A stretch of 64,000 nt of DNA. Source: Pseudopyrenochaeta lycopersici. Its lineage: Eukaryota; Ascomycota; Dothideomycetes; Pleosporales; Pseudopyrenochaetaceae. Positions within the stretch are counted from its first letter, which is position 1; each line of letters starts with the position of its first letter. Below are positions 24,801 to 36,000 of this stretch, piece after piece. The notes under the pieces are model-generated. The model searched no databases. It was not told the origin of the DNA and worked only from the letters and a program-made list of their open reading frames with translations. The position numbers and the translations under genes were made by a program. The DNA lies in assembly GCA_003313425.1 (NCBI GenBank), contig NHZP01000093.1, forward strand, positions 1 to 64,000, read 5' to 3'.

Positions 24801-25282
24801 ATTACCTAATTAGGAAGTTTTAGAGGGTAAATACGTGCTTAAGGCAGCACGTGCGCGAAATTAAAACACACGCACAAACTATAGTGTGTAAAAGTAGGAA
24901 TAATCCCTAGAGTATTCCTATTTAAGGAAGGGAATAATAAGACGTATCTTATTAATAATAATCCTAGCGTTTAGGTAGCGTAAAGCGCAGGTACTAAGGT
25001 GCGAAATAGGTTACTAGTAAGGAAACCTAGCAAATTCTAGGCTATTCTAAAGCTTAACTAAGAGGGAATAGCTTATAAAATTTTAGCTAAACTAGTAGCA
25101 GAGGATAGCACTGTAAATTAACTATCGTGCGAGGGCTATCCTAAAGCTTAACTAAGGGGGGATAAGATCTAGTCCTAGTACGTTAGTACTACCTTACTAT
25201 TAAACTCACCTAAGAGGTAATAGCTTAAGTAACTGTGTGTTAACTACGGAGAGGAGCCAAAGCGCTGTATGATCTGCTATTA

Positions 25283-25584
25283 TGTAAGGCAGTCAACACG
25301 CACAGTTAGGACGGTCTTAGTTAAAGAAACTCAATTTAAAAGGAAATGGACAAAATAGCAGATACCTCTTACCTTCGGGGGAGAGGTGCTGCCTATATAC
25401 ATGAGCTAGAGCAGGCTAGTCCTGATCCAGTTACCTAGCTTGGTGAAAGGTAAGAGGTAACAGTTACCTTTCACCTGCGTCTAGTAACTTGGCAGGATCG
25501 TTACCTTTCACCTGCGTCTAGTAACTTGGAAGGATTGAACCCTTTCACCTGCGTCTAGTAACCTGAAAGGATTGAACCCTAACA
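25283..25584 (-). repeat. 5' LTR of Gyp-C, with internal triple repeat
   Basis: 302 bp, TGTAAGGCAG ... GAACCCTAACA in plus orientation. Contains a 12-bp stem inverted repeat (25442-25453 / 25464-25475, GGTGAAAGGTAA and its complement). The right third holds three direct repeats of about 35-40 bp built on CACCTGCGTCTAGTAAC. Confidence 0.9.
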
Positions 25585-26040
25585 GTTAGCAGACAGCGTA
25601 ACTAATAAGTGTTTATAGAAAGAAGAAAAGCTTATATACATTAACGTAGCAGGGGATTACTATATGCTCTTAGCGTCTGTTAAAGTAATAGGCGATACCT
25701 TAGCTTATTTAATAGTTAGTAATAATCCTCTAAGAAGGGCTTTCGCTTTAATAGTTAAAAGAAACTATTATTTAAAAGTAGATAATCCTTTTTTACCTTT
25801 CTATTATTCTACTCTTTACTCTCTTATTTCTCTAGGCTAGTACTAGAGCTAATTATATAATTTATAAAATATATTAGGTAGTCTAGATTAGAGTATGTTT
25901 ATTTAATCTTCTTAAGCTAGTGTCTCTTTTCGCTCTTAATCTCCTGTAGTATTTCTATGCTCTTCTTTGCTAATTCTTGCAGCTCGCTAAAACTAACTGT
26001 ACCCTTAAACGTACGGTCCTAATAGATCTTCGGCACCTAA
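25585..26040 (+). pseudogene. 3' part of an unidentified degraded frame, split by Gyp-C
   Basis: After the GTTAG duplication the plus strand stays open with one TAG to about 25840 (..ADSVTNKC, EKLIYINVAGDYYML, LAYLIVSNNPLRRAF, ..). It continues the frame left of Gyp-C. The residue pattern looks like a real protein but I do not recognise the family; a dead transposon is the likeliest source. It fades into AT-rich sequence by 26000. Confidence 0.4.
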
Positions 26041-27060
26041 GGAAATCGCAGAGCATAATATAAGAAAAATCCTCAGTTTTGCAACTAAAAAATCCGGATT
26101 CATGTCTGAGAGACTTCCTTAGGGGGTTGCCCTAATTAATTATAATAGAGAGCATCAATTAATTAACTAAACAGCGTTGAAAAACGCTCTAGGCAACCTT
26201 CCTAAGCGCCTACTTAAGCAGTTCCTCGTTAATGTTAGCGAGGCGCCGGAGCCACCTAAGTACCACCGCCTGCTTGCGAGACGTGAAATCACCAATCATT
26301 AATTATGGCGGGAAGAAAACAGTCCGCGAGAGGGCAGCTTACTAATAGGCATGGCTCCGCAGGAAGGTAGGCTCCCAGGGCCTTGCCTGCTGAGGAAGAA
26401 TCGGCTTCTGAGTCAGCTTCCGGGTCGGCTTCATTTGTTCCTGAACGGCGACGTGCACCTAGCTTGAGTTGGTGAGAAGTTGTGTGAGGTTGAAGTTGAC
26501 ACATCGAATTTTGGGGGACAAATTTCAAAAACAGTTGGAAACTTGACGTGTGAACAGGTGTTATTTCCTATCTGTGTCTGTAGGCATGTATATATAGCCT
26601 ACTGATGTGTTACACTAGTGTTTGGCTATCAAATCACATGACCTGGGATCCAACTAAAACGGGGGATAAATCACGCCAGCCTCACGAATGATCTTTCAAA
26701 ACAAACTAAGTATTGCCGGCCCGGATCTTGTCTGCAAACACAGCTTACCAAAGTCTTAGACTGTACGTTCGTTTAGAGCGGAGATTGCAAACTAGAGCTA
26801 GTTATCACTAGATAGATACTTAAGGTGCAATGCAGCATAGTGTGAACAGTGCTTGTTAGTTAGTGCCGTTGAGACAAAGTGCCTAGAGGAGTTGAAGCTA
26901 ACCTGAAGTCAGAACAGTAGCCTGTAAATGCTGATATACAGCGGAGTCGGAGGGTAAGGAGCCCGAACTCCCAGGGAGATTGCTAACAAGCGCAGAAGGT
27001 ATACGAAGTATAGCTGAGCTTCCTCAAGCAAAAATCTTAGAGCGCTAGTACTGGGGCTCA
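26041..27060. other. Low-RIP segment with a broken Ser/Glu-rich frame
   Basis: GC rises to about 45-50%. An imperfect inverted repeat (about 26124-26142 and 26190-26208, CTTAGG..GGTTGCC type) precedes an ATG at 26305. The frame MAGRKQSARGQLTNRHGSAGR meets TAG at 26368-26370, likely a CAG-to-TAG change, and then stays open in phase to TGA near 26476 (..EEESASESASGSASF.., RRRAPSLS). It may be the first exon of a dead gene. A minus frame from ATG 27115 down to 26909 starts inside the inverted repeat next door. No family recognised. Confidence 0.3.
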
Positions 27061-27338
27061 CCTCGTAGCGATCGTCCCCTCGTAACGCACGCATTTCCTC
27101 ACTAAAATCTGCCAAAATCCTACCTTTATTTCTATTTTTCTAGCCTTACTTAATAGGTAAAATAAAAAAGTCTTAATATTAAAGATATATTTCTTAAGTA
27201 GCTCTATAATCTTAGTTAATTATATTTTTTAAAATAAATAGTTTAAGAAGTAAGGCTAGAAAAATAGAAATAAAGGTAGGATTTTGGCAGATTTTAGTGA
27301 GGAAATGCGTGCGTTACGAGGGGACGATCGCTACGAGG
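27061..27338. repeat. Perfect 90-bp inverted repeat with 98-bp AT-rich spacer
   Basis: 27061-27150 and 27249-27338 are exact reverse complements (arms begin CCTCGTAGCGATCG). For about 12-15 bp further out the arms stay similar but differ by C/T and G/A. The spacer (27151-27248) is RIP-like A/T DNA. The right arm ends 12 bp before the pogo element. Both arms read MADFSEEMRALRGDDRYEV outward, the left one from ATG 27115 on the minus strand. Confidence 0.9.
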
Positions 27339-27350
27339 TAAGCCTCGGTG

Positions 27351-27396
27351 ACGTACCGCCCTACCTAAGGAACGCTACTACCTAAGGAACGCGAAC
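27351..27396 (+). repeat. Left terminal inverted repeat of the pogo-like element
   Basis: Contains two direct copies of CTACCTAAGGAACGC; mirrors 53953-53998. Confidence 0.8.
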
Positions 27397-28106
27397 ACGA
27401 AATTCCCGCTAAACTTTAACACGCGATTTCTCTACTACTATAGCAGGTATTAACGCTGCAATTAAAGTATTAAATTCCTTATAACTAGGAGAATATTTTA
27501 TATACTAAGAGTATACTAATAAGTATAAGTATAGTTGCTTAGCACTCTTAAAACGGCACTAAGGTGTAATAGACTTACGTGTAACTAAGATTAAAAATAA
27601 TTAATTACTTAATAACGTATAAGAGAAATAGCTTATATAGTATATTAAGAATCTATCCTTATAAGGACTACCTCTAACTTAGCCTATAATATAAAATTTT
27701 ATAGCCTAGATAGTCTCTAAGGAGCCTAGTAAATACTAGGTTTAGTACTTTATTAAATATTATAATATTAAGCTTATCTTATACTAAGTAACCCCCCTTA
27801 ATTATAACTACTTTAAAGCTAACTCTGCCTTTAACTATAGCCTCTATTTTAAGCTACTTAAGCGTAAGATTAAGTAGTACTTAATTAACTCCTAATATAT
27901 CTATAATATAGATAAGAAAGTCTTTCTTATTAGGATACTAGGTAAGTTAAAGCGTATATTCTTAAGGAGTAACTATAAGTAAAGAAAGATAAAGTATATT
28001 ATCTAAGATAGTAATTATAAGTAGATTACTATAATAGCCTATTTCTATACTAATAGTAGTGCTCTTACGCCTACTCTTATCTATTAAGCTACTTTAAGTA
28101 ATATAT

Positions 28107-28434
28107 TGTGCCGATGCACTTGGTAACGTAGTTACCGAGGGCATCTTAGCTAGGATTAGGTAGGCTTGGCTGGGAAATCCAGGTATAAAGGTAGATAGAT
28201 AGGACCTCCTTAGGAGGCATTGAATCTACTAAGTACTACCTACGCTGTACTGTTAAGTCTTGCTTTACCAGTGTCTTAATCATTCAATTTATTGTTGCCT
28301 ATCCACCTTTGTCTACCTCGTTACTCGTCCCCGCACCTTACTATCTTGGCTAACACGAGATGCTTAGTTGCTTTCAGTGTGCTTAAGGCTACTATTAAAA
28401 GGGAGAAGTTAGCTAAGGCCTCTGTTCCTGCACA
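28107..28434 (+). repeat. 5' LTR of Gyp-E
   Basis: 328 bp, TGTGCCGATGCAC ... CTGTTCCTGCACA; about 95% identical by eye to 52304-52631, differences being transitions. Confidence 0.9.
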
Positions 28435-28879
28435 AATTGGCAAAGCCTAAGGGGCTAAATTTTATTAACTTCTTAGTGCAACCTTAAGATCCCCTAAGCT
28501 GCTGCTATTAGAAAATAATAGAAAGGGGTAAAAACGACCCTAAGACTAATCTAGATAGGTAATTTTTAAGCTTTAAGTAAGGCTTACTTATAACCTTTTA
28601 TTTAAGATACGCATAATAGTATGTATAAAAAGGATATATAGTTAGTTATTAGTTATCAGCTAGTTATTAGAAAATTAAGTAAGCAAGAAATTAGTTCTTA
28701 GACAGGAACTAACGAAGGATTAAAGCTGTTAAGTTTAAGTTTAAGGTATTAAGTATTAAGGAGAAAAACGCTGAGTCCTATAGATAATTAATTAAATAAA
28801 ACACAAAACACCTAGTAAACTAAGAATCTAAGTTTAAATGTTAACTAGCAAGTTAACCTATAAGGAATTTCTATCTAAA

Positions 28880-31850
28880 CTTAGTTACTACAGAGAAACT
28901 CTATAAATAGCTATTGAGATATCGGACAAGGAGGAGCACTCGCTAGCTACCCTTACGCCTGCGCCTAAGCGAGCTAGCAATAACAAGACAAAAGATATTG
29001 AGACCTTGAGTTAAATAAGAAAAGAACAGACAATAGACATGCTAACTGCCCTAAACATAAGCAGGAGAAACGTGTTGCTGCCTATAAGGCACGGCACTGG
29101 CCTAGTGTTTAACGGAACTAACGCGACTAAGTTCCTTAAGAGCTATAATTACCGCGCGGAAAACAGAGGTCTTAATTAAGAGGAGAGACTTTGCGTACTT
29201 CCTAACTTCTGCGACAATAAATATAGTAGCTTTATTAAAAGATCTCTTAAGTTTAAAGGGAGAGATTAGGAAGGCCTTTAAGAGCTTATTAAGGAATACT
29301 AGAAAGATAAAGATAAAAGTGCTAAAATAGGAATACGTAGGTACCTTAAGGATTATATTACTTAATTAGCGCTACAGTTCCCTAGCTTACTTAGCTATTA
29401 CGCTAACTTTCTTATTTATGCAGAAGCCTATATTAAGCTAGGAAACATATCTAAGAAAGAAAAAGGCTACCTATTCTACTAAGGCCTGCCTACTAAGGAT
29501 AGAGAAGACGTACTTATTAGGATGCCTAACAGCCTAGAAGGAAGGCGTTTAGAAACCTACTATATAGAAAGTATCTATAAGTTTATAAGGAAGATATACT
29601 AGTAAAAGGAGGAATTAAAGGAGGTAGCCGCTGCGGAATAATAACTGCTTAGTTAACATAACACTATCCTGCGCAAAAACTCCTCCTTAGCTTTAGAAGA
29701 GGCAAGAAAGGTAGTTAAAAAGAAGAAAGGGCCTTAACTACCTAAGGTTAACGACAAAGTAATAGATCTTATATAAGCCTTTAAAGACGTTAGAATTAAC
29801 GTTACTAAGTTAACTAAGGTTATAAACTAAAATAAGGCTATTACGAAAGCCCTCCAGTCTCCTGCAAATTACGTATACTTCCTTAATTATATAGTATAAT
29901 AATAAGCACTATCGCAACTACGCTAACAGATGTATTATAATTAAAATAATAGAAGTTATGTAACTAATATACCTCTAAACGTTAATTAGAGACAAGGCTC
30001 TACGTGGGTACAAGGGCGAGAACGACGCCTCACATGCAATATGTATGGCTTAGCAGCTTATCTAGTTCGAGATTGCGATACATACCGCGAACTTATCTTG
30101 TTAGGCTAGGTATCTACTTTCTTTATAAAGGAAGATAACCGCAGGATCTATTATTTTAGACTATTATATAAAAAGCTTAGAGAAATTACTAGGTCTATTC
30201 TGCTAAGCTTTTAGCTTAACTAGCTAAAAAAGAAGGTTACAGAATTCTTTAAAGTACCTAAGGATGTGCTAGACTAGCCAGCTTTAGTAGTAAGACTAGA
30301 CATGTTTAGAGGAACAGACTCACGCGCAGGAGTAAAGAACCTAGGGCGAAGTTAATAATAAGAGAACCTAGCAGCTAACAGTGTTACAGAAATCCTTAGC
30401 GCAGGAACTAAGATAGATATAGAAGATAAGTTTCGCAACTTCTAGGAAAATTGTATGCTTAACTAGTAACATTACAGCTTAGTTATAAGCCTTAATTACG
30501 TAGACAGTAATAATATTATTATAGGAGCGTTTCCTAAGGACCTCCTAGAAACTGCGGAAGTCTGTGCAGCTAGTTAAAAAGTAACACTAAGTAAAGATAA
30601 AACTCTAGAATAAGTTCGCTAAGGCGAGGTATAAAAGCCTGCGCAGCTATAAAAGATTTTAGCTAGATAACTACTAGGAAACTAAAATAAAGAGCTAAGC
30701 TAATTTATAGAGAAAGGGCTAACTGCTTTAGCTACGCCTACTTTAAGATAAAGATACAAGGGCGATGAGATTATGCACGATATAGGACCCGCAGGCGTGC
30801 CTGTCATAACGCCGCATAGAGGAGTAACAGTCACTGCTAAGCCGCTACCCTATTAGATACTAGATTACCTTAAGCTACCTGTTAATTACGCGTATTAAGG
30901 TAAAGAAAAGAAGGTTTAATTCTAAGAGACTTATAATAAAGAATAAAGCCTAGAAATCTACTAACTATCTAGGATAGCATTAGCTATCTTAAAGTAAGAA
31001 GTACGAGGATTAACTATAGGAGACTTACTTAGGCAGAATGATATTAAAGGCTAGGTTAGAAAGCTCCTTTAGGAAGAAGAAGGAACTAAGAAATGTCCTG
31101 TAGAAGTAAATATAATAGTTTTAGTAAGCTAGCTAATTAGGAGCTGCCCTAGGTGCGCTAAGCTTAACCTAGGAAGCCCTGTGATTAGCTAGAACTATCT
31201 AAACCTTAATAAACGCGAGGAACCTAAACCCTAGGTATTAAAATATAACGTGATTGCAACTGTATATAACGCGCAGCAGTAATATATTATTAATAGTAAA
31301 TCTGACACCTAGATTAATAGGGATAAGGTTACAGCAAAGAGGGCAGCTACGCAGGAAAGGCTTAGAGGAATAAGACTAATATATTGCGACCTTCCTGTTT
31401 ATTAGGTATCGTTCAACGGGAACACTGTAAAATGCCTTATTAACACAGGTTCGCAAATAAACCTCTTAAGATTAAGTGCGGCACGAGCCTTAAGTATTGT
31501 CTATAAGGCTATAGAGTAACGCCCTAGGCAGATAAATAAGATTATAAGTGTAACGGGAGATACTAATGCCTTTATTAGCACGGCTTAGGACGTCCTAGTT
31601 AAAGTAAGGGAGGTTATTATAAGGACGCACTTCTAAATAATAGCTAATCTAACGAGGTTAGCTATCTTTAGTAATCCCTAGTGTTCTACAGTAAGGTTAG
31701 CTATCTAGTATAACGTGTATAGTTGGGTTACGTGTTAAATAATCTCTGAGGATAGAACAAGGAACGCAGTCTTCCTAGCATTAGATCTAACGCCCTTTCA
31801 CCCAAGTATAGTAGTAGTAGATTCTAATAACTCAGAAAACTAGATGCGAG
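28880..31850 (+). pseudogene. Gyp-E gag-protease remnant
   Basis: One continuous frame from about 28880. The gag body is at 29000-29950 (..GTGLVFNGTNATKFLKSY.., ..IRRYLKDYIT..LQFPSL..). A zinc knuckle is at 30035-30076 with perfect C-x2-C-x4-H-x4-C spacing, the second Cys and the His now Tyr. After a long linker the aspartic protease motif NTGSQINLL is at 31442-31468 (Asp now Asn). The frame stays the same through the protease and is exited near 31840. In a living element it would make the capsid, nucleocapsid and protease. Stops are of RIP type. Confidence 0.75.
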
Positions 31851-32886
31851 CGCACAGATAGGGGAAGTGCGTTCGCATACTAACACTGACACCCCAGAAA
31901 ATAAGGATATTAGCGATATCGCTCGAGCTAAGTATTACTAGGAAGTCTATCTTATTAACGATAAGTTAGATTTTAGAGACTTTTCGCACTTGTTTACTAT
32001 ACGAGATAGAAGCAAGTTATAAGCACGAAAGGGCTATACTGCGTTATAACTTATCTTGTTAAACGCGACAGCTAGTCTAGAAGTAAACCTTAAAAGTATT
32101 ATGTGCGAACTAAACCGCTAAACTTAGAGCCAGCGAAGACGGTAGTTGTAAGTTAATATAATATATAAGAAGGTAGTAGATAAAGTAAGGCTAATTAATA
32201 AGCCGCGCCCCCTAGAACTAATAGAATTTAGAAGGGAAGACTAGCTAGAAATCGCAGTTAAGAACTAGTTGCTTCGCTTAAGCCTAAAGGGACCTAGCCT
32301 AGGACCTTCTAATTATCTCTTTAAACAATAATACGCAGATTTTCTATAAGAGTCTCACCTCACTTCTGAACGAATAAATTAACTAAAGCTTAGATCCCTG
32401 CGGGCCTAAGAAAAGCAGTTAATACTAGATATGTTAATAAATTAAGAAGTAGCAATAGCCTTTACCTTTACTGAATTAGGAAGGATTAGCGAAGATGTGT
32501 GCCCACTATATAAGATAAAGACGATACCTTATAAAGTATAGCAGGTTAAGTCTTTTCCTATACTAAGAGAGATTAAGGAAGAGGTAGTAGCAATATTTTA
32601 AGAAAGAATTAACTAAGGAACCCTTAAATAGTGTAATAGTTAGTATAGGAACCCGTGGTTCCTAGTTACTAAGAAAGATAAGAAGTACTAGCTTATTAAC
32701 AACGCGGTTTATATAAATAAGGTTTTAATACGGGATGCGAATCTCCTACTAACAGCTAACGAATTCTCAGAATAATTTACTAGATGTAAGATCCTCTCTC
32801 TTATAGATCTGTTTTTAGGATATAATTAGATTACACTTTACCCTAACAGCAGAGACATAACTGTATTCTAGACGCTAATTAGGTTA

Positions 32887-33009
32887 TGTTGGTGGGCAGC
32901 AGGCAGGAGGAACTAGGTTGATTCCTATCAAATGAGACACAAGGGAACTATATACCCTGTGGATGCTTATATAACAGAGCACGTGAGGAGCTAACCGTGT
33001 TGGCTAACA
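32887..33009 (-). repeat. 3' LTR of Cop-F
   Basis: 123 bp, same ends as 38210-38332. Confidence 0.95.
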
Positions 33010-33099
33010 CACCCCCCCAGCTTGAGTGAATGAAGAGCAACGAAAGCTGTAAATGAAGGTCCTTAAGCATCTGCCTCTACTGTAGTTGGTAGTACCACC

Positions 33100-36000
33100 C
33101 CCCCAGGTCCTGCAGACTGAGAGCAGTACTCTCTGATTCCTCTTAAATCCTTGATAGGTCACTTAGTCCTAGCTGGCGTACGAAGTCAGCGTGCTTCTGT
33201 TAACTAAGGATCTTTGTAAGGCTGTCAGCTGGCATCTCTGTAGTAGCCTTCTAGTCTACCTGCAGTCTGCCTTCTGCTACCTCCTGACGTAACCAATGAT
33301 GATGTACGTCCACATGCTTCAGCTTCGTCTGAAGCTTGTTAACTGCCTTTGTTACAATTAAGACAGTCTGCTGGTTATTACACTACAGTGCTAGTGTAAA
33401 CTTAGGGTTAAATTAAATAGCTTAAAAGAAGCGTTGCTACTATTCTATCTCTAATCCTGCAAGGGATAGAGATAGTAGCTTAGCCTTAGTAGTCGATTTT
33501 GTGACTAATCGTTAGACTGTTGCCTTCCAGTCGATAGGCAGTCTATATAGTTTAAAGATGTAGCCTTAAGAGCTTCAGCGAGTTTTAGGCTTATCTGCGA
33601 AGGCCGCATCTGATGCACCATAAAAGAGAGGTTCTTAGCCTAGCTCCTACTAAGCTGGTGATATAATGCTAGTTATGCTGTGCTGGATGTCCCCTGACGC
33701 TCGAATAGCTAGGTGCTTTATGCCTATTAGGTATCTCCACACATAGTTGGCAGCGTGCAGGTGCTTTTGCCCTGGATTCTGTAGGTGGCGTGTAAGGATT
33801 AAGTGCGCTCTCGCGACGTCTGGTCGCGTTGAGGTTAAGATATACGCTAGTAATCTAACTAGCTGCTAATACCTTTGTGTTTAAGCAGCACTTAAATCCT
33901 CTGTTAAAGGTAGGAGGACGTTGTCCCTTAGTAGCACATCTGGGTATCTTATATTTCCCTTAAGATTAAATTTCGCTGCGATCTTATTAATAAATAAGTC
34001 CTGTGCTAGGTAGATTAATTAAGTAAGCTTCTCGCGGATTACACAGATGCTAAAGAACTACTTCAGCTCGCCTAGCTTACGGATCTCGTACGTTCTAAGC
34101 ATCTGTTGCTTAAACGTCTAGTAGTAGCTTATATTAAGCGGATGGACGAGGACGACGATATCGTCTACATAGAAAAAGACGATCAGACAGTTGTTCGTGT
34201 ATAGGCACGGTGCTCCTAGCACAGGCCTCAACCTAAGCTTCTTTAAGGTTAATAAGAGCTCCTAGTACTACAGCAGTAGTGCTTCCTTAAGGCTATAGAG
34301 CGCTCGCTAAAGCTTAAGAAGCTCGCTAAACTTATCTGTGAACCCTTTAGGCGTACAATAGTATATCTTACGTAGTAGTTAAGCGTTAAGAAAGGCGTTT
34401 AGGGCGTTAAACTGAAACATCTTTAGGTTAAATACTGCTGCTAGTGCTATAAGAGATCGAAAGATCTTAATAGCTAACGTTGCAGTATACGTCTCACCCT
34501 ATGCCTCTTGCAGGTCTCCTCGTACGTATATACGCGCCTTAAACTTATATAAGTACCTGTCTTTGTTAAACTTGTATAAGAACACCTATATTAGGGGTAG
34601 AACCTCAGCATCTGCTGTTGTTGCAGTAACCTCTATACGCTTAAAGTAATCTTTTAACTAGCAGCTGTTAAGCTCTGCTTGTTCTGCCTCTCTAAACTTA
34701 GCACTGAATGGATAATCCTTCACTTCCTTCTATCGCTTTGGCGGCTCTGGCAGTTAGTCACGATGTAGCCTTGACCTAGGCATCTCACCTGCGAGCTTCA
34801 AAGGAGCTGTTAGATTCAATGCTACTGCGAATGCTCTGTAGTATGTAGCTAGGGCCTAGTTAGCTAGCCTCCTAGCTCTCTTCCCTTCTACAATGTTGCT
34901 GCTACTTCTGACAGCAGGATCAGCTATCTTTGGTGCATTATTCTGCTGACGATCTGGTACATAGTTGTCTGTATTACTCCATCCTCTAGGCCACTTAGAT
35001 AGTAGCTTTCGTGGTCGGCCTCGCCTGCCTGTTGCAGCTGGCCTAAGTGGTCCATCTGGCCTACTTGGTCCATCTGGTCTACTTGGTCCATCTGGTCTAC
35101 TTGTGACTGTAGACGTGTCATCCTCATGATGTGTCTGCAGCTTATCAAGCAGCTGTTCTTGAACCTGTTCCTCAGTGCCTTAATCTTCAGCACTAACTTG
35201 TTCTACTAGCTCTGTAGCTTAGTCTAGTTCTCTATTATCGCCTGCCTCCTATTAAGGTAGTGCAGTACTACAATCTAATAGTTCTAGTGTTAGTAGAAAG
35301 CCCCAGTCTTTATAGAACTCTGCTACTGTGTTGTTTTCAGCTATCTCTGTAGAACGAGCTGTCTTATCGTTAAGCTGATGCCTCTGGTTCTGTAGTATCT
35401 CTTAATTAGCCTCTATCTCCTGTACCTAAGGTATGTTAAGATAGTTAATATCTTCTTGTATAATAGCTTCTCTCTTAGCTTTCTTGTAGTTGTTAAAAAG
35501 GCTATTCTTCTAAAATATCACGTCTCTTATACGTATTATCTGGCTCTTCTTTAGCAGCTAGATGCGGAAGATATTCGTTAAGTTGTACCTTATAAGGTAT
35601 CCTATAAATGTACGAGACTTAAGCTTATCTACTTTCTTTAGCTTCTTATTTAGGATATAGGCTTTGCAGCCTATCTGTAAGAAGTAGGTAACTAAAGGCT
35701 GCCTGCCATAGACTAGCTTATATGGCGTCTTCCATGCGATTGACTTAGTAGGCGTGACATTAACAATTCGAGCTGCTGTAACTACTAGCTTATTTAACAG
35801 CGACTTTAGCAGTCCTGCCTTAATTCGAAGTAATCTTACTCTTATTATAATTACGTTCCCTGCTTGCTCTGCAGCTCTTAGCTGTTTAGGCGTGTTAGGA
35901 GCTTAAAGCTTAACCTTAAGGCTAGCCTGCCTTACGATCTTATAGAGCTGTAAGCCGTACCCGTAATTACTGTTAACCTTAAGGATAACAACAGTATGTC

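Larger units (their letters stand above)
17584..25584 (-). mobile_element. Gyp-C: complete RIP-degraded chromodomain Gypsy retrotransposon
   Basis: 8001 bp bounded by 302-bp LTRs and by a perfect 5-bp target duplication, GTTAG at 17579-17583 and 25585-25589. Coding order on the minus strand is gag with zinc knuckle, protease region, reverse transcriptase, RNase H, integrase, chromodomain, so 5' is at the high coordinate. Stops in pol are nearly all TAA/TAG of RIP type. The two LTRs differ from each other by only a few transitions. Confidence 0.9.

Noticed and set aside
26289..26528. 79-codon minus-strand open frame
   Set aside because: Antisense to the Ser/Glu-rich plus frame; no motif, no better support.
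34924..35193. 89-codon minus-strand open frame with Gln-Val-Asp-Gln-Met repeats
   Set aside because: It is out of phase with the Copia pol frame, which reads SRPDGP repeats and an AT-hook-like motif through the same bases; the open frame is a by-product of the 18-bp repeat.
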